This document shows positions 43,527-56,218 of a stretch of 64,000 bases of DNA, piece by piece. The position numbers and the translations under genes are program-made. The DNA lies in NCBI GenBank assembly GCA_017615835.1, contig JAFZZI010000007.1, positions 62,001 to 126,000 on the forward strand, read 5' to 3'. The DNA is from Bacteroidaceae bacterium. GTDB lineage: Bacteria; Bacteroidota; Bacteroidia; Bacteroidales; Bacteroidaceae. The notes under the pieces were generated by a model. That model ran no database searches. It saw only the letters and a program-made list of their open reading frames with translations, and was not told where the DNA came from. Numbering within the stretch: the first letter of the stretch is position 1; every line of letters starts with the position of its first letter.

Positions 43527-44799
43527 CGTCAATATATTTACGCTGCTGTATCTTCTGTTCTAACGTTTTGGACTCGCTGTGGAGTTCAACAGCCTGATGC
43601 CAATAATTCATAGCACCTTCGACATCACCATTGAAATAATGTATGTCACCGCAATGTTCCATCACATCGGCACTTTGTTCTCCTTCGCACTGCACGGCAC
43701 GGTCTATATACTCAAGTGCAGACTTATAGCGTCCCAAGCGGAAAAGTATCCAGGCATAGGTATCAAGATAAGTGGAGTTGAGGGGTTCTTCCTGTATTGT
43801 CTTCAGGCTTAGTAACAGGGCCTTGTCAAGGTCACGTCGCTCAAGTGACAGAAAGTAAGCGTAGTTGTTTGCTGTCATATTGTCGGCGGGATTCAAGACA
43901 AGTGCATGCTCGTATGCATCAAATGCAGAGACCATATCTTTCTGATTGTAGCAAATGTCACCGCGAAGGGTGTAGAGTCTGGCAGCTTGGATTGCATCAG
44001 AGTCATCTTTAATTGCCCGGAAAGAAGAATCCAGAGCAGACAGGGCGGAACTGACGTCACCAGCACGGTACTCAGACAGGGCTTTCCAGTAGTGGAGGTT
44101 AAGATTTTCAGGGAAATCACGAACGGCCCTCTGGCAGAGGTTTCGGATTGAGTTCAACTGCCCAATGTTGGTAACCATACCTGAGAATGTTTCAATGGCC
44201 CATTCGACATTGGGACGGATGACTATGTATGCTGAGTCCATGTCTCTCAAACCAAGATAGAATTGAAAACGCTGAACGGCAGACTGGAGCGACTCGCCTT
44301 CGAGCAACTCAAGGCGGTCAAGGATTGCAAGTCCCTTGCGAAACTCTCCGGTATTGTCGTAGAGGTTCATAAGGTCAGCCAGTATGTCAATGCGGTTCGG
44401 GAACTGGGCAGCCATCTTCTCATATATCTCAATAGCTTCTGTGTATCGATGGGTCTCGCTATAAAAAATCCCCAAAAGCTGCCAGTACCAGTAATTGTCG
44501 GGTTCGAGACTGACGGCTTCACGTAAAAGGAGGCCAGGAGCCTCACGGTCCTTGAAGTAGAGCATGTAGAACTTAGCCAGTTCGAACTTGACTGCTGCCG
44601 ACGAAGGATTCAGTTCATGGCAGTACTGTAGAATGTCGAAGGCTGCAGCAAGGTCACCCTGGTACATCTGGTTGGTCGCTTCGTGAAAGAAGTACTCAAA
44701 GAGGCCGTCACCGTCAAAGGTGTCGGCCTGAACACAGAGCAACTGACAGGGCAGCGTCAGCAGAACCAGAATCAAAGTTGTCAAGGTAAATTGCTTCAC
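43516..44799 (-). CDS. Exported tetratricopeptide-repeat protein
   Basis: The 427-aa product starts with GTG and has a signal peptide (KQFTLTTLILVLLTLPCQLLC). At least eight TPR-like helical pairs follow, such as AAFDILQYCHELNPSSAAVKFELAKFY and SAFDAYEHALVLNPADNMTANNYAYFL. It is probably a periplasmic scaffold, perhaps for outer-membrane assembly together with the DUF4292 lipoprotein; this is inference from context. Confidence 0.85.
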   Translation of the reverse strand: MKQFTLTTLILVLLTLPCQLLCVQADTFDGDGLFEYFFHEATNQMYQGDLAAAFDILQYCHELNPSSAAVKFELAKFYMLYFKDREAPGLLLREAVSLEPDNYWYWQLLGIFYSETHRYTEAIEIYEKMAAQFPNRIDILADLMNLYDNTGEFRKGLAILDRLELLEGESLQSAVQRFQFYLGLRDMDSAYIVIRPNVEWAIETFSGMVTNIGQLNSIRNLCQRAVRDFPENLNLHYWKALSEYRAGDVSSALSALDSSFRAIKDDSDAIQAARLYTLRGDICYNQKDMVSAFDAYEHALVLNPADNMTANNYAYFLSLERRDLDKALLLSLKTIQEEPLNSTYLDTYAWILFRLGRYKSALEYIDRAVQCEGEQSADVMEHCGDIHYFNGDVEGAMNYWHQAVELHSESKTLEQKIQQRKYIDDAP

Positions 44800-44808
44800 C
44801 GTACGTTT

Positions 44809-45243
44809 TCAGTTTTTTCCGCTATGACCGAACCCGCCTGAACCGCGCTCAGTGTCATCAAGAAACTCAACTGGTTCCCACTCCACCCTTTCATGGCGGG
44901 TTACTATCATCTGTGCGATGCGTTCTCCGTCATCAATGGTGAAATCCTCATTCGAGAGATTTATGAGGATGACTCCTATCTCGCCCCGATAGTCGGCATC
45001 AATTGTGCCTGGAGCATTGAGGACGGTTATGCCTTTCTTAAGTGCCAGGCCGCTGCGTGGGCGTATCTGGGCCTCAAAGCCTGCAGGTAACGAAATGTAT
45101 AGACCTGTGGGAACAAGACTGCGTTCCATCGGGTGTAAAACAATGGGAGAGTCAAGGTTAGCCCGAATGTCCATGCCGGCTGACAAAGATGTGGCGAACT
45201 CGGGCAGCTTATGTCTGGAACGGTTTATGATTCTAATTTGCAT
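44809..45243 (-). CDS. dut: dUTPase
   Basis: The enzyme hydrolyses dUTP to dUMP. The 144-aa protein carries the five dUTPase motifs, including [42 protein letters not shown], and the C-terminal [12 protein letters not shown]. The gene is the first of dut-TPR-DUF4292-EnvC on the leftward strand. The window also has dgt next door, so two dNTP-pool enzymes are divergent neighbours. Confidence 0.96.
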   Translation of the reverse strand: MQIRIINRSRHKLPEFATSLSAGMDIRANLDSPIVLHPMERSLVPTGLYISLPAGFEAQIRPRSGLALKKGITVLNAPGTIDADYRGEIGVILINLSNEDFTIDDGERIAQMIVTRHERVEWEPVEFLDDTERGSGGFGHSGKN

Positions 45244-45263
45244 CTTCTTATTCTTGGTTACTG

Positions 45264-45271
45264 CGAAAGTA
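45264..45271 (-). promoter_or_regulatory. -7-like element of dut promoter
   Basis: The minus strand reads TACTTTCG, one mismatch from TAnnTTTG, 21 bases before the dut ATG. No clear -33. Confidence 0.35.
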
Positions 45272-45315
45272 ATAATTAATTTTGAAACTGAATGTAAATA
45301 CGCAGGCAGCTGTTT

Positions 45316-46653
45316 ATGGAGTGGCAGAAAATCATATCAGGCAAGAGACTCGGCTTGGAGAATTTTTATGAGGAGAACAAGGACGACCGTTCAACCTTTC
45401 AGCGAGACTACGACCGCATCGTGTTTTCCGCCCCCTTTCGCAGACTGCAGAACAAAACACAGGTTTTTCCGTTGCCGGGCAGTGTATTCGTTCACAACAG
45501 GCTTACACATAGCCTTGAGGTGGCTTGTGTGGGAAGGTCGCTGGGTAACGGCATATCTCGCCGTCTGATAAACAAATATCCGGAGCTTGCCGGAACAACC
45601 ATAACAGATACAGGCAATATTGTTAGCGCTGCATGTCTGGCACACGACATGGGCAACCCGCCTTTCGGACACTCGGGCGAAAAGGCTATCTCGGCATTCT
45701 TTACTGAAGGAAAGGGAATGGCACTGAAGGAACAGCTTATACAGGTTCCTGCCCAATGGTCAGACATAATAAACTTTGACGGCAATGCCAATGCTTTCCG
45801 ACTTTTGGCCCATAAGTTCCTGGGGAGGCGCGAAGGGGGCTTTGCGATGACCTATTCAACACTTGCATCCATTGTAAAGTACCCTTATTCGTCCATATAT
45901 GCACAGAGCAGACATAAGTTCGGCTTCTTTGACAGCGATTCAGATCTGTTCAGACGAATTGCCGACGAATTAGGAATGATTAGGCTGAGTGGGCCTGAAG
46001 AACCACTGAAATATGCCCGCTATCCTTTCGTGTGGCTGGTTGAGGCCGCTGATGACATCTGCTATCTTCTGATGGATTTGGAGGATGCACACAAACTGCG
46101 TATCCTGACCACGAACGAGACTATCGGATTTATGATGTCGTTTATGAACGAGAAGGAGCGGGCACACGCTCATGAAATATGTTCGATGGTGGCAGACTCA
46201 AATGAAAAGGTGTCGTATCTGCGTTCAAAAGTCGTAGGGCTACTTATCAGTGAGTGTACCGAGGTGTTCCTTCAGAATGAAGAGGCTATCCTAAACGGTT
46301 CGTTCAGTGGCTCTCTGATTAAACACATAAGCGATATTCCCTGCAAGGCATATCGTGAAGTAAGCGATATTTCAGTTGAGCGGATTTACCGTTCGAAAGA
46401 TGTTCTTGATGTAGAACTGGCCGGTTTCCAGATAATAAGCACTCTTCTTGAGATAATGACGGATGCCGTACTTCATCCCGCCAAGGAGTACTCGAAGTTG
46501 CTGATAGGACGGGTTTCTAGTCAGTATGAGATTAACGGACCTCACCTGTACACTAAGGTGATGGCCGTCCTGGACTATATTTCGGGAATGACTGATGTCT
46601 ATGCCTTAGATGTCTATCGAAAGATTAATGGCAATAGCCTCCCGGCTGTGTAA
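45316..46653 (+). CDS. dgt: Deoxyguanosinetriphosphate triphosphohydrolase
   Basis: Dgt cleaves dNTPs (dGTP) to deoxynucleoside and triphosphate. The 445-aa protein begins with [36 protein letters not shown] and shows the HD-type metal site [16 protein letters not shown] and [17 protein letters not shown] further signature is [25 protein letters not shown]. It is divergent from dut; the next gene starts 1 base after its stop. Confidence 0.94.
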   Translation: MEWQKIISGKRLGLENFYEENKDDRSTFQRDYDRIVFSAPFRRLQNKTQVFPLPGSVFVHNRLTHSLEVACVGRSLGNGISRRLINKYPELAGTTITDTGNIVSAACLAHDMGNPPFGHSGEKAISAFFTEGKGMALKEQLIQVPAQWSDIINFDGNANAFRLLAHKFLGRREGGFAMTYSTLASIVKYPYSSIYAQSRHKFGFFDSDSDLFRRIADELGMIRLSGPEEPLKYARYPFVWLVEAADDICYLLMDLEDAHKLRILTTNETIGFMMSFMNEKERAHAHEICSMVADSNEKVSYLRSKVVGLLISECTEVFLQNEEAILNGSFSGSLIKHISDIPCKAYREVSDISVERIYRSKDVLDVELAGFQIISTLLEIMTDAVLHPAKEYSKLLIGRVSSQYEINGPHLYTKVMAVLDYISGMTDVYALDVYRKINGNSLPAV

Positions 46654-46654
46654 T

Positions 46655-47869
46655 ATGAAGCGGGTCTATCTGTTTTTTCTGCTTCTGTGTCTGGCAGCAC
46701 AATCGTATGCCTTAAGAAACAATTTCAACATAAGGGCCGGCGGCAAGTATTCACTGATGTCAAACATCGATGATGCAGCCAGACTTCTTTTGGACAAGAA
46801 TGGATACCCTTCTCTCGATTTTGCACTGGGATTCAGCCATAATCCAAGTGACTCGTCTGCAGTATTCAATGCTTGGAACTATCCTACATATGGCATCGGG
46901 TTCTCCGCAAATCTGTACCAGACCCTTCCCTCAAGGCGAAATATCCGTTTGTCAAACTTCTACAATCTGTATGGTTTCATGGACTGGGAATTTGTCAGAA
47001 CCAGACGTTTCTCAATAGGTCTTCACGGCGAAGCCGGCGTGGGTTATACAGTCGAGACGTACGACAAGGACAGCAATCGCAGCAACTATTTCATAGGTAG
47101 TCACTTCATGATTATGTGGGATTTGGGAGTCTACCTGAACTGGTTTGCCACACCCCAACTGGAAATAGGGGTATCACCTCAGTTTTGGCATCACTCAAAC
47201 GGCAGGGTAAAACTACCTAACGTGGGTGTTAATGAGTATGGAGTTGAACTGTTTGTCAGGTATCATTCCGAGCCGACTTACCGTGGAGGAAAGGTTGAAA
47301 CGCAGAGACCCGAAGACCTTCACAGGATGCGTTGGGATGTATATGCCGGCGGAGCCCCCTACATGAGCAGGTCGGTGCAGCAATATCTGCAAAAGACAGA
47401 GGGTGGCATTCCCTCTGATGCCAGCCCCGACTGGAGGGCTGTGGCCGGTGGCGATGTAATGTGGCGTATATCAAACCTTTACTATACCGGAGTGGGTATG
47501 GATTTATTCTATACTTCCGATACGGAAAAACTTGAGGAGTGTGACAAGGTGCTGTTCAACCAAACTTCTGACAAAGGTTACCATCCTATTCAGATTGGCA
47601 TATCGTCAACTCACGAGTTGTTTCTTTCAGAGAATCTTGCCCTGGAACTGGGACTCGGACTCTACCTTTACAAACAGATTGGAATTGGTGAGAGCAGGAA
47701 TATTAAGGGTCAGGATAATTATGATCAGAAGAGGACGGTTTTCTTTCAGAAACTTGGATTCAGATACTATTTTCATTCGTTTGGAGACATATTTCTGGAA
47801 CTGAATTGCAGGGCTTATAAGATGTTCAGGGCAGACAACCTGCAGTTCTGCATCGGCAAACGTTTCTGA
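46655..47869 (+). CDS. PagL-like lipid A deacylase (outer-membrane beta barrel)
   Basis: From ATG 46655 the product is 404 aa with a signal peptide (MKRVYLFFLLLCLAAQSYA) and repeated amphipathic strands. FWHHSNGR carries the His-Ser pair of PagL/acyloxyacyl-hydrolase proteins, followed by GVNEYGVELFVRYH with the likely acidic partner. PagL removes the 3-O acyl chain of lipid A; an outer-membrane site is expected. It starts immediately after dgt, so the two are probably cotranscribed. Confidence 0.8.
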   Translation: MKRVYLFFLLLCLAAQSYALRNNFNIRAGGKYSLMSNIDDAARLLLDKNGYPSLDFALGFSHNPSDSSAVFNAWNYPTYGIGFSANLYQTLPSRRNIRLSNFYNLYGFMDWEFVRTRRFSIGLHGEAGVGYTVETYDKDSNRSNYFIGSHFMIMWDLGVYLNWFATPQLEIGVSPQFWHHSNGRVKLPNVGVNEYGVELFVRYHSEPTYRGGKVETQRPEDLHRMRWDVYAGGAPYMSRSVQQYLQKTEGGIPSDASPDWRAVAGGDVMWRISNLYYTGVGMDLFYTSDTEKLEECDKVLFNQTSDKGYHPIQIGISSTHELFLSENLALELGLGLYLYKQIGIGESRNIKGQDNYDQKRTVFFQKLGFRYYFHSFGDIFLELNCRAYKMFRADNLQFCIGKRF

Positions 47870-47895
47870 ATCTGTCTGTTTTTCGGGATAATAAT

Positions 47896-47932
47896 GAGGA
47901 GGCCGCAGGTTTTCAAATCCTGCGGCCTCCTC
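47896..47932. terminator. Bidirectional terminator between PagL-like gene and rpoC
   Basis: A perfect 14-bp inverted repeat (gaggaggccgcagg / cctgcggcctcctc) with a 9-base loop lies between the two convergent stops. It suits both directions; no long T tract follows. Confidence 0.75.
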
Positions 47933-47952
47933 TCTATCAAGTTTCCAATCAA

Positions 47953-50900
47953 TTAATTGTCAACTTCGGGATCCATCAGGTCTGTTACAACAGATCTTCC
48001 GGACTGAAGCTTTTCGTACTCCTCTTTGTTAGCCACAAAAATGTGATCAAACTCGCGCAAACCTGTGCCTGCAGGAATGAGATGTCCGCATATCACATTT
48101 TCTTTCATACCCAGCAGATAATCAGACTTGCCGCGGATTGCCGCTTCGTTCAATACTTTTGTAGTCTCCTGGAAAGATGCAGCAGACATGAAGCTCTGGG
48201 TCTGGAGAGCGGCACGCGTGATTCCCTGAAGAACCTGAGTAGAGGTAGCAGGACGGGCATCGCGGGTCTGAACCAGCCTTAAGTCCTTGCGCTTGAGCAT
48301 CGAGTTCTCGTCACGGAGTTTGCGGGCTGTCACTATCTGACCAGCCATCATTGTTTCGGAATCTCCCGGATCAACGACAAACTTCTTGCCCCAGATTCGG
48401 TCATTCTCGTCCATGAAATCCAGTTTGTCAACGTACTCCTGCTCGAGGAAGCGGGTGTCACCCGGATCGTTGATCTCAACTTTACGCATCATCTGACGGA
48501 CTATTATCTCAAAATGTTTATCGTTGATTTTCACGCCTTGCAACCTGTAAACATCCTGAACTTCGTTCACAATATATTCCTGAACGGCAGTAGGACCTTT
48601 TATGGCAAGGATGTCGGACGGAGTGATGACACCATCAGACAATGGAGTTCCAGCACGCACGTAGTCGCCCTCCTGAACTAGTATCTGCTTTGAAAGAGCT
48701 ACCAGATACTTGCGCTCGTCACCAGTACGTGAAACCACCGAAATTTCACGGTTTCCACGCTTAATCTTGCCCATGTTGATTGTTCCGTCAATCTCAGCAA
48801 CAACAGCGGGATTGGATGGATTGCGGGCTTCAAAGAGCTCGGTAACACGGGGAAGACCACCGGTGATATCGCCGGCCTTACCCTGAACACGCGGAATCTT
48901 TACAAGAATCTCGCCTGCGGAGAGGGCCTGACCGTCTTTAACCACAACATGACCACCTACAGGAAGGTTGTAAGAACGTATAATTTCACCCTTCTTATCA
49001 ACAATGTGTGCTGTAGGTATCTTGTTCCTGTCATGAGTCTCTATAATAATTATTTCTTCAAGACCCGTGGATTCGTCAGACTCAACCTTGTATGTAACAC
49101 CCTGTATAACAGACTCAAGGCTTACTGTTCCTTCGACCTCGGTTATTATTACCGCATTGAAAGGATCCCAGTCAGCAATCAGGTCACCCTTCTTTACAAT
49201 GGCACCGTCTTCTATATATAGCGAAGAACCGTAAGGCAACGTATGGGTGGACAAAGCGATACCTGTGTTCTGGTCAATGAACTTAGCTTCTCCCAAACGT
49301 CCTACGACGATACGGACTTTTTGGCCCATACTGTTGGTAGAATCGACGGTACGCAGTTCTTCGAACTCGACACGTGAATCATTCTTTGCAACAAGGCGTG
49401 AATTTGCAGCGATGTTAGATGCAGTACCGCCGGCGTGGAACGTACGAAGGGTAAGCTGTGTACCAGGCTCACCGATCGACTGGGCAGCGATAACACCGAC
49501 AGCCTCACCCTTCTCGACAAGACGGCCTGTAGCAAGATTGCGTCCATAGCACTTTGCACAGACTCCGTGCTTTGACTCGCAGGTCAGAACAGAGCGGATC
49601 TCGACACTTTCAATAGGAGATTCATCTATCTTACGAGCGACATCCTCAGTTATCATTTCACCGCCTGAAACTAGCAGTTCTCCAGTAGTGGGATGTATTA
49701 CATCGTGTACGGAGACACGGCCCAGAATACGTTCATAAAGCGAAGCTACAACTTCGTCATTTTCCTTGAGGGCGGAGCATACAAGACCTCTCAGTGTCCC
49801 GCAGTCCTCTTCCGTGATAATGACGTCATGGCTGACATCAACTAGACGACGTGTAAGGTAACCGGCATCGGCAGTCTTCAGGGCTGTATCGGCGAGACCC
49901 TTGCGGGCACCGTGAGTCGAGATGAAGTACTCAAGAACCGAAAGGCCCTCCTTGAAGTTAGAGAGAATCGGGTTCTCAATAATTTGAGCACCTTCGGCAC
50001 CGGCTTTCTGAGGCTTGGCCATAAGACCACGCATACCCGAAAGCTGGCGGATCTGTTCCTTGGAACCACGTGCACCCGAGTCAAGCATCATGAAAACAGA
50101 GTTGAAACCTTGGTCATCGGACGAAATCGTCTTCATAAGAACCTTTGAAAGATCTTCGTTGACGTGTGTCCAGACATCAATAACTTTATTGTATCTTTCG
50201 TTGTCAGTAATGATACCCATGTTGTACTCTGCCATGATACCTTCGACTTCTTCGTTACCCTTGGCTACAAGTTCCTCCTTCTCTTTCGGAACGATGATGT
50301 CGTTCAGGTTGAACGACAAGCCTCCCTGGAAGGCCATCTTATAACCGAGGTTTTTTATTCCGTCAAGGAATTCGCAGGCACGGCTTACACCTACTTTCTT
50401 TATAACGTCGCTGATAAGGTCGCGGAGCGTTTTCTTGGATATGATGTAGTTGATGTAACCTACTTCGTCGGGAACGATTTCGTTAACTATTACACGACCG
50501 ACAGATGTTTCTACAAGGCGCTTGCAGCTGTTTCCCTGCTCGTCGATATCCCGAACCATGACCTTGACTATGGCATGTATGTCAACTCTCTTCTCATTAT
50601 ACGCTACGAGAGCCTCTTCGGGTCCGTAGAATACAAAACCTTCACCTTTGGCACCTGGACGTAACTTGGTAATGTAATAGAGACCAAGCACCATGTCCTG
50701 TGAAGGAACTGTGATAGGTGCGCCATTAGCGGGATTGAGAATATTGTGACTCTGGAGCATCAGCATCTGGGCTTCAAGAATTGCTTCGTTGCTCAGAGGA
50801 AGATGGACAGCCATTTGGTCGCCGTCGAAGTCGGCATTGAAGGCAGTACAGGCAAGAGGATGCAACTGAATGGCCTTACCCTCTATCATCTTAGGCTGGA

Positions 50901-52260
50901 AGGCTTGGATACCAAGTCGATGAAGAGTCGGGGCACGGTTCAGCAGAACAGGATGACCCTTCATTACATATTCAAGTATGTCCCAGATGACAGGATCCTT
51001 ACGATCAACTATTTTCTTTGCAGACTTGACGGTCTTGACTATTCCACGCTCAATGAGCTTGCGGATGATGAACGGTTTGTACAGTTCGGCTGCCATCAAC
51101 TTAGGTATGCCGCATTCTCCCATCTTCAGTTCGGGGCCAACCACGATGACCGAACGAGCAGAATAGTCAACACGCTTACCAAGAAGGTTCTGACGGAAAC
51201 GGCCCTGTTTTCCTTTCAACGAGTCGCTGAGAGACTTCAAAGGGCGGTTTGCCTCGCTCTTGACAGCACTTGACTTACGGCTATTGTCGAACAGACTGTC
51301 AACGGCCTCCTGAAGCATGCGTTTCTCGTTGCGGAGAATGACTTCCGGAGCTTTTATCTCTATAAGTTTCTTCAGACGGTTGTTGCGTATGATTACCCTG
51401 CGGTAAAGGTCATTGAGGTCGGATGTCGCAAAACGTCCGCCATCCAAAGGAACCAAAGGACGGAGTTCGGGAGGTGTAACGGGAATCACCTTGAGAATCA
51501 TCCACTCAGGACGGTTCAGATTGCCTGAAGCACGGAATGATTCAACGACCTGAAGGCGTTTCAATGCTTCAGTCTTGCGTTGCTGTGAAGTATCACTGTT
51601 GGCGCGGGCGCGGAGCTCGGCCGACAGTTGCTCGAGATCAAGGTCGCACAGAAGTTCATATACTGCTTCAGCACCCATCTTGGCGACGAACTTGTCTGGA
51701 TTTGAATCCTCCAGCAACTGGTTGTCCTTGGGCAGCGAGTCGATAATGTTAAGATATTCTTCCTCGGAAAGAAGATCTTGACGTGATGAGCCCAGCTGAC
51801 CCTTTCCCATCTCTGCATAGATACCGGGCTGTAGCACAACATAACGCTCATAGTAGATGATGGAGTCCAACTGCTTTGTAGGTATTCCCAGAAGATAGCC
51901 AATCTTGTTCGGCAGTGAACGGAAATACCAGATGTGTGCAACAGGGACTATGAGCTGAATGTGGCCCATACGCTCACGGCGCACTTTTTTCTCAGTAACT
52001 TCAACACCGCAACGGTCACATACGATACCTTTGTAACGAATGCGTTTGTACTTTCCGCAATGGCACTCATAATCCTTGACGGGACCGAATATGCGCTCGC
52101 AGAAAAGTCCGTCACGCTCGGGTTTGTAAGTACGATAGTTTATTGTCTCAGGTTTCAGCACCTCACCACTTGAATTAGCCAGTATCTCTTCAGGTGAAGC
52201 CAGGCTGATGGTGATCTTCGAGAAATTGCTCTTTGTCTTGTTATCTTTCTTGAAAGGCAT
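47953..52260 (-). CDS. rpoC: RNA polymerase beta' subunit
   Basis: The 1435-aa beta' subunit forms the catalytic half of RNA polymerase. A zinc-binding [20 protein letters not shown] region lies near residue 70, the catalytic [12 protein letters not shown] near residue 475, and a second CxxxxxxCxxC zinc site ([11 protein letters not shown]) later. Length fits Bacteroidetes. It follows rpoB by 24 bases and ends before the bidirectional terminator. Confidence 0.98.
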   Translation of the reverse strand: MPFKKDNKTKSNFSKITISLASPEEILANSSGEVLKPETINYRTYKPERDGLFCERIFGPVKDYECHCGKYKRIRYKGIVCDRCGVEVTEKKVRRERMGHIQLIVPVAHIWYFRSLPNKIGYLLGIPTKQLDSIIYYERYVVLQPGIYAEMGKGQLGSSRQDLLSEEEYLNIIDSLPKDNQLLEDSNPDKFVAKMGAEAVYELLCDLDLEQLSAELRARANSDTSQQRKTEALKRLQVVESFRASGNLNRPEWMILKVIPVTPPELRPLVPLDGGRFATSDLNDLYRRVIIRNNRLKKLIEIKAPEVILRNEKRMLQEAVDSLFDNSRKSSAVKSEANRPLKSLSDSLKGKQGRFRQNLLGKRVDYSARSVIVVGPELKMGECGIPKLMAAELYKPFIIRKLIERGIVKTVKSAKKIVDRKDPVIWDILEYVMKGHPVLLNRAPTLHRLGIQAFQPKMIEGKAIQLHPLACTAFNADFDGDQMAVHLPLSNEAILEAQMLMLQSHNILNPANGAPITVPSQDMVLGLYYITKLRPGAKGEGFVFYGPEEALVAYNEKRVDIHAIVKVMVRDIDEQGNSCKRLVETSVGRVIVNEIVPDEVGYINYIISKKTLRDLISDVIKKVGVSRACEFLDGIKNLGYKMAFQGGLSFNLNDIIVPKEKEELVAKGNEEVEGIMAEYNMGIITDNERYNKVIDVWTHVNEDLSKVLMKTISSDDQGFNSVFMMLDSGARGSKEQIRQLSGMRGLMAKPQKAGAEGAQIIENPILSNFKEGLSVLEYFISTHGARKGLADTALKTADAGYLTRRLVDVSHDVIITEEDCGTLRGLVCSALKENDEVVASLYERILGRVSVHDVIHPTTGELLVSGGEMITEDVARKIDESPIESVEIRSVLTCESKHGVCAKCYGRNLATGRLVEKGEAVGVIAAQSIGEPGTQLTLRTFHAGGTASNIAANSRLVAKNDSRVEFEELRTVDSTNSMGQKVRIVVGRLGEAKFIDQNTGIALSTHTLPYGSSLYIEDGAIVKKGDLIADWDPFNAVIITEVEGTVSLESVIQGVTYKVESDESTGLEEIIIIETHDRNKIPTAHIVDKKGEIIRSYNLPVGGHVVVKDGQALSAGEILVKIPRVQGKAGDITGGLPRVTELFEARNPSNPAVVAEIDGTINMGKIKRGNREISVVSRTGDERKYLVALSKQILVQEGDYVRAGTPLSDGVITPSDILAIKGPTAVQEYIVNEVQDVYRLQGVKINDKHFEIIVRQMMRKVEINDPGDTRFLEQEYVDKLDFMDENDRIWGKKFVVDPGDSETMMAGQIVTARKLRDENSMLKRKDLRLVQTRDARPATSTQVLQGITRAALQTQSFMSAASFQETTKVLNEAAIRGKSDYLLGMKENVICGHLIPAGTGLREFDHIFVANKEEYEKLQSGRSVVTDLMDPEVDN

Positions 52261-52284
52261 GTGTTTCTTGAATTAAGTGATGAA

Positions 52285-55200
52285 TTAATCGAGTGTGATG
52301 CTAAGTCCCAGTCCACTGAGCTCGTGCAGAAGCACATTGAGCGATTCAGGGATTCCGGGAGTAGGCATCGGATCACCCTTGACAATTGCCTCATAGGCCT
52401 TTGAACGACCGGTAACGTCGTCTGACTTGATTGTCAGTATTTCCTGGAGTACATGCGACGCACCGAATGCCTCAAGAGCCCACACCTCCATCTCACCAAA
52501 ACGCTGACCTCCAAATTGGGCTTTACCGCCAAGGGGCTGCTGAGTGATGAGTGAATACGGGCCTATGGAGCGGGCATGCATCTTGTCCTCAACCATATGG
52601 CCAAGTTTCAGCATGTAGGTGACACCCACGGTTGCACACTGGTCGAACGGCTCACCGGTGCCTCCGTCATAAAGTTGTGTCTTGCCATAGCGGGGCAGAC
52701 CAGCCTTGTCAGTCCACTCATTAAGCTGATCTATTGAAGCTCCGTCGAATATAGGGGTGGCGAACTTGACACCGAGCTCACGTCCGGCATGGCCAAGTAC
52801 AGCCTCGAATATTTGTCCTATATTCATTCGGGACGGCACGCCCAGAGGATTTAGGACAATATCGACAGGACGGCCGTCAGCAAGGAACGGCATGTCTTCC
52901 TGTTTTACTACACGGCTGACAATACCCTTATTGCCATGGCGTCCGGCCATCTTATCGCCGACTCCAATCTTACGCTTCTTTGCAATATATACCTTTGCCA
53001 TCTGAATGACACCTGAAGGAAGCTCATCACCGATGGTGAGGGCAAACTTACGGCGTTTGTTCTCTGCATCGTACTCTTTGTACTTGCGCAGATAGTTGAC
53101 AATCAGACGGCTGATCAGTTCGTTGATATGATCGTCATTGGTCCAATGGTTGGATTGAATAGAGAAGAAATCAACCTCGTTAAGATTCTGCTTGTTGAAG
53201 CGGGCGCCTTTGGGGATGATATCTGTACCGAGCAAATCGCAGACACCTTGGGATACCTTTTTCTCTGTAAGTTTGAGAAGTTTGTTTACGAGAATATCTT
53301 TCAAAGCACCTGTCTGCTCCTCGAACTCTTCATCAATAAGCGGCAAACGGGCTCTGTCAGCATTCTTCGAACCACGTGTCTTGATGGCACGGGCAAAGAG
53401 CTTTTGGTCGATGACAACACCCTTAAGCGAGGGAGAGGCTTTTAGAGAAGCATCCTTAACGTCACCGGCCTTATCTCCGAAGATGGCACGGAGCAGTTTC
53501 TCTTCAGGCGAGGGATCGGACTCACCCTTAGGAGTAATCTTTCCTATGAGGATATCGCCCGGCTCTACATAGGCGCCAATACGGATGATGCCGTTCTCGT
53601 CAAGATTCCTTGTAGCATCTTCACTGACATTTGGTATGTCATTTGTAAGTTCCTCCATGCCGCGTTTTGTCTCGCGTACCTCAAGAGAGAACTCATCAAC
53701 GTGAACCGAAGTGAGAATGTCTTCACGAACAACGCGCTCGTTTAACACTATAGCATCCTCATAGTTGTAACCTTTCCAAGGCATGTAGGCGACAAGCAGA
53801 TTCTTTCCGAGAGCAAGTTCGCCATTGGATATGGAATAACCCTCTGTCAGCATGTCACCGGCCTTGACCCGGTCGCCTTTCTCGCAGACAGGACGCAGGT
53901 CGATGGTCATGTTCTGGTTCGTACGACGGAACTTGGGCACTTTGTACTCCTTCTCTGCCGGTTCGAAACTGACGAAATCATCATCCTCGGTACGGTCATA
54001 TTTGATTCGTATGGTAGCAGCGTCAACGTATGTAACGACACCGTCGCCCTCAGCAGTAAGCTGTGTGCGTGAATCCTCAGCCAATTGCTTCTCAATGCCG
54101 GTTCCCACAATAGGAGCCTCGGTGCGCATGAGCGGAACAGCCTGACGCATCATGTTCGAACCCATGAGGGCACGGTTAGCATCATCATGCTCCAGGAAAG
54201 GAATCAATGCTGCAGCAATAGAGGCTATCTGCTGGGGCGAGACATCCATAAGTTCAACTTCTTCTGGAGGAACTACGGGGAAGTCGGCATCCCTGCGAGC
54301 CTTTACTTTAGTACGGATGAACTTACCTTTCTCATCGTAAGGAGCATTGCCCTGTCCGATTATTTTGTTCTCTTCCTCCTCTGCCGTCAGATAGAGAACT
54401 TCGTCATTGTTCAGATTTACATGGCTGTCAGAAACCTTTCGGTATGGTGTCTCTATGAAGCCCAGATCGTTTATTTTCGCATAAATGCAAAGAGAAGAAA
54501 TCAGGCCTATATTGGGACCTTCCGGGGTCTCAATGGGACAGAGACGACCATAGTGGGTATAGTGTACGTCACGTACCTCGAACCCGGCACGTTCACGTGA
54601 AAGACCGCCAGGACCGAGAGCCGACATACGACGTTTATGGGTTATCTCGGCAAGCGGGTTTGTCTGATCCATGAACTGCGACAACGGGTTGGTTCCGAAG
54701 AATGAGTTTATGACTGACGATACCGTCTTGGCGTTTATCAGGTCTGTGGGCTTGAACACTTCGTTGTCGCGTACGTTCATGCGCTCGCGGATGGTACGCG
54801 ACATTCTAGCCAGACCGATGGCAAACTGGTTGCTGAGTTGCTCGCCCACGGTACGAACCCGGCGATTGCTCAGATGATCAATGTCATCAACAACAGCCTT
54901 CGAATTGACTAGTTCAATAAGATACTTGATTATCTCAATGATGTCTTCTTTGGTAAGTACACCTATTGACATATCAGTTGAAAGGCCAAGTTTACGGTTG
55001 ACACGGTAACGTCCAACCTCTCCCAGATCATAACGCTTATCTGAGAAGAACAGATTATTAATGACGTCACGGGCCATCGCATCGTCAGCTGGGTCAGCGT
55101 TGCGCAAAAGGCGGTAGATAAAGATGACCGCATCACGCTCAGAATTGCAGGTATCTTTCTGCAGAGTGTTGAAAATGATGGAATAGTCCGAAGAACCGGC

Positions 55201-56097
55201 CTCCTCCTTGTGAAGAAGTATCGATTCAACTCCAGACTCAAGTATGACATCGATATTCTCTGCGGTTATCTCGCTCTCGCGCTCCAAAATTACCTCAATA
55301 CGCTCCGTGGAAATAACTTCACCGGTGTCAGCATCGGCAAAATCTTCCTGATATGTGTGAAGAATACGTGCAGCCAACTTGCGGCCGATGCACTTCTTCA
55401 GATTTGTCTTGTTAACCTTGACTTCCTCGGCAAGATTGAATATATCGAGAATCTGGCGATCTGTCTCAAAACCGATTGCCCTCAGAAGCGTTGTCACAGG
55501 CAACTTCTTCTTTCGATCGATATAAGCATACATAACCTCATTTATGTCGGTTGCGAACTCAATCCACGAGCCTTTGAAAGGAATGATCCTGGCACTGTAG
55601 AGAGGTGTACCGTTAGAATGAATGCTTTGGCCGAAGAATACACCTGGTGAACGATGTAACTGAGATACCACCACGCGCTCAGCACCAGAGATGACGAAAG
55701 TACCCTGTCCTGTCATATAGGGAATGGGACCAAGATAGACATCCTGGATTACCGTATCAAAGTCCTCGTGGTCGGGGTCTGTGCAATAAAGTTTCAGCTT
55801 TGCCTTAAGGGGTACACTGTAAGTCAGACCATGCTCTAGACACTCCTCAATAGTGTAACGTGGAGGGTCTATGAAATAATCCAAAAACTCCAGGACAAAA
55901 TTGTTCCTGGTATCCGCAATGGGAAAATTATCCGAAAAGACTTTGTATAGTCCTTCTTTTTTTCTGTTTTCGGGAGGTGTATCCAACTGCAAGAAATCTC
56001 TGAAGGACTTCAACTGGACTTCAAGGAAATCCGGACATGGCAGAGGGTTCCTTACAGATGCGAAATTAATTCTCTGGCTTTCGTTATTTGAAGACAT
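52285..56097 (-). CDS. rpoB: RNA polymerase beta subunit
   Basis: The 1270-aa beta subunit carries the rifampicin region with [18 protein letters not shown] and [15 protein letters not shown] near residue 480-500; the D, H and S at the classical resistance positions are wild-type. Later signatures include [19 protein letters not shown] [17 protein letters not shown] and [15 protein letters not shown]. It is expressed with rpoC, downstream of a terminator-like hairpin that separates it from rplL. Confidence 0.98.
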   Translation of the reverse strand: MSSNNESQRINFASVRNPLPCPDFLEVQLKSFRDFLQLDTPPENRKKEGLYKVFSDNFPIADTRNNFVLEFLDYFIDPPRYTIEECLEHGLTYSVPLKAKLKLYCTDPDHEDFDTVIQDVYLGPIPYMTGQGTFVISGAERVVVSQLHRSPGVFFGQSIHSNGTPLYSARIIPFKGSWIEFATDINEVMYAYIDRKKKLPVTTLLRAIGFETDRQILDIFNLAEEVKVNKTNLKKCIGRKLAARILHTYQEDFADADTGEVISTERIEVILERESEITAENIDVILESGVESILLHKEEAGSSDYSIIFNTLQKDTCNSERDAVIFIYRLLRNADPADDAMARDVINNLFFSDKRYDLGEVGRYRVNRKLGLSTDMSIGVLTKEDIIEIIKYLIELVNSKAVVDDIDHLSNRRVRTVGEQLSNQFAIGLARMSRTIRERMNVRDNEVFKPTDLINAKTVSSVINSFFGTNPLSQFMDQTNPLAEITHKRRMSALGPGGLSRERAGFEVRDVHYTHYGRLCPIETPEGPNIGLISSLCIYAKINDLGFIETPYRKVSDSHVNLNNDEVLYLTAEEEENKIIGQGNAPYDEKGKFIRTKVKARRDADFPVVPPEEVELMDVSPQQIASIAAALIPFLEHDDANRALMGSNMMRQAVPLMRTEAPIVGTGIEKQLAEDSRTQLTAEGDGVVTYVDAATIRIKYDRTEDDDFVSFEPAEKEYKVPKFRRTNQNMTIDLRPVCEKGDRVKAGDMLTEGYSISNGELALGKNLLVAYMPWKGYNYEDAIVLNERVVREDILTSVHVDEFSLEVRETKRGMEELTNDIPNVSEDATRNLDENGIIRIGAYVEPGDILIGKITPKGESDPSPEEKLLRAIFGDKAGDVKDASLKASPSLKGVVIDQKLFARAIKTRGSKNADRARLPLIDEEFEEQTGALKDILVNKLLKLTEKKVSQGVCDLLGTDIIPKGARFNKQNLNEVDFFSIQSNHWTNDDHINELISRLIVNYLRKYKEYDAENKRRKFALTIGDELPSGVIQMAKVYIAKKRKIGVGDKMAGRHGNKGIVSRVVKQEDMPFLADGRPVDIVLNPLGVPSRMNIGQIFEAVLGHAGRELGVKFATPIFDGASIDQLNEWTDKAGLPRYGKTQLYDGGTGEPFDQCATVGVTYMLKLGHMVEDKMHARSIGPYSLITQQPLGGKAQFGGQRFGEMEVWALEAFGASHVLQEILTIKSDDVTGRSKAYEAIVKGDPMPTPGIPESLNVLLHELSGLGLSITLD

Positions 56098-56149
56098 AAA
56101 ATGGGGTGAAAGGATTTGGAGATGTTGATGTTAAATAAACGCACAAAAA

Positions 56150-56195
56150 GGTTAAGCACCCCAGGCGGCCTTTTGACCGCCTTCGGGACTTAACC
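56150..56195 (-). terminator. rplL-rpoB attenuator hairpin
   Basis: On the minus strand a long stem pairs GGTTAAG with CTTAACC (7 bp), CCC with GGG, and AGGCGG with CCGCCT, followed directly by TTTTT (56149-56145). It stands between the rplL stop and the rpoB start and looks like a partial terminator setting the ratio of ribosomal protein to polymerase mRNA. Confidence 0.75.
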
Positions 56196-56218
56196 ATTAC
56201 CAGACCTACTGGTCGATG

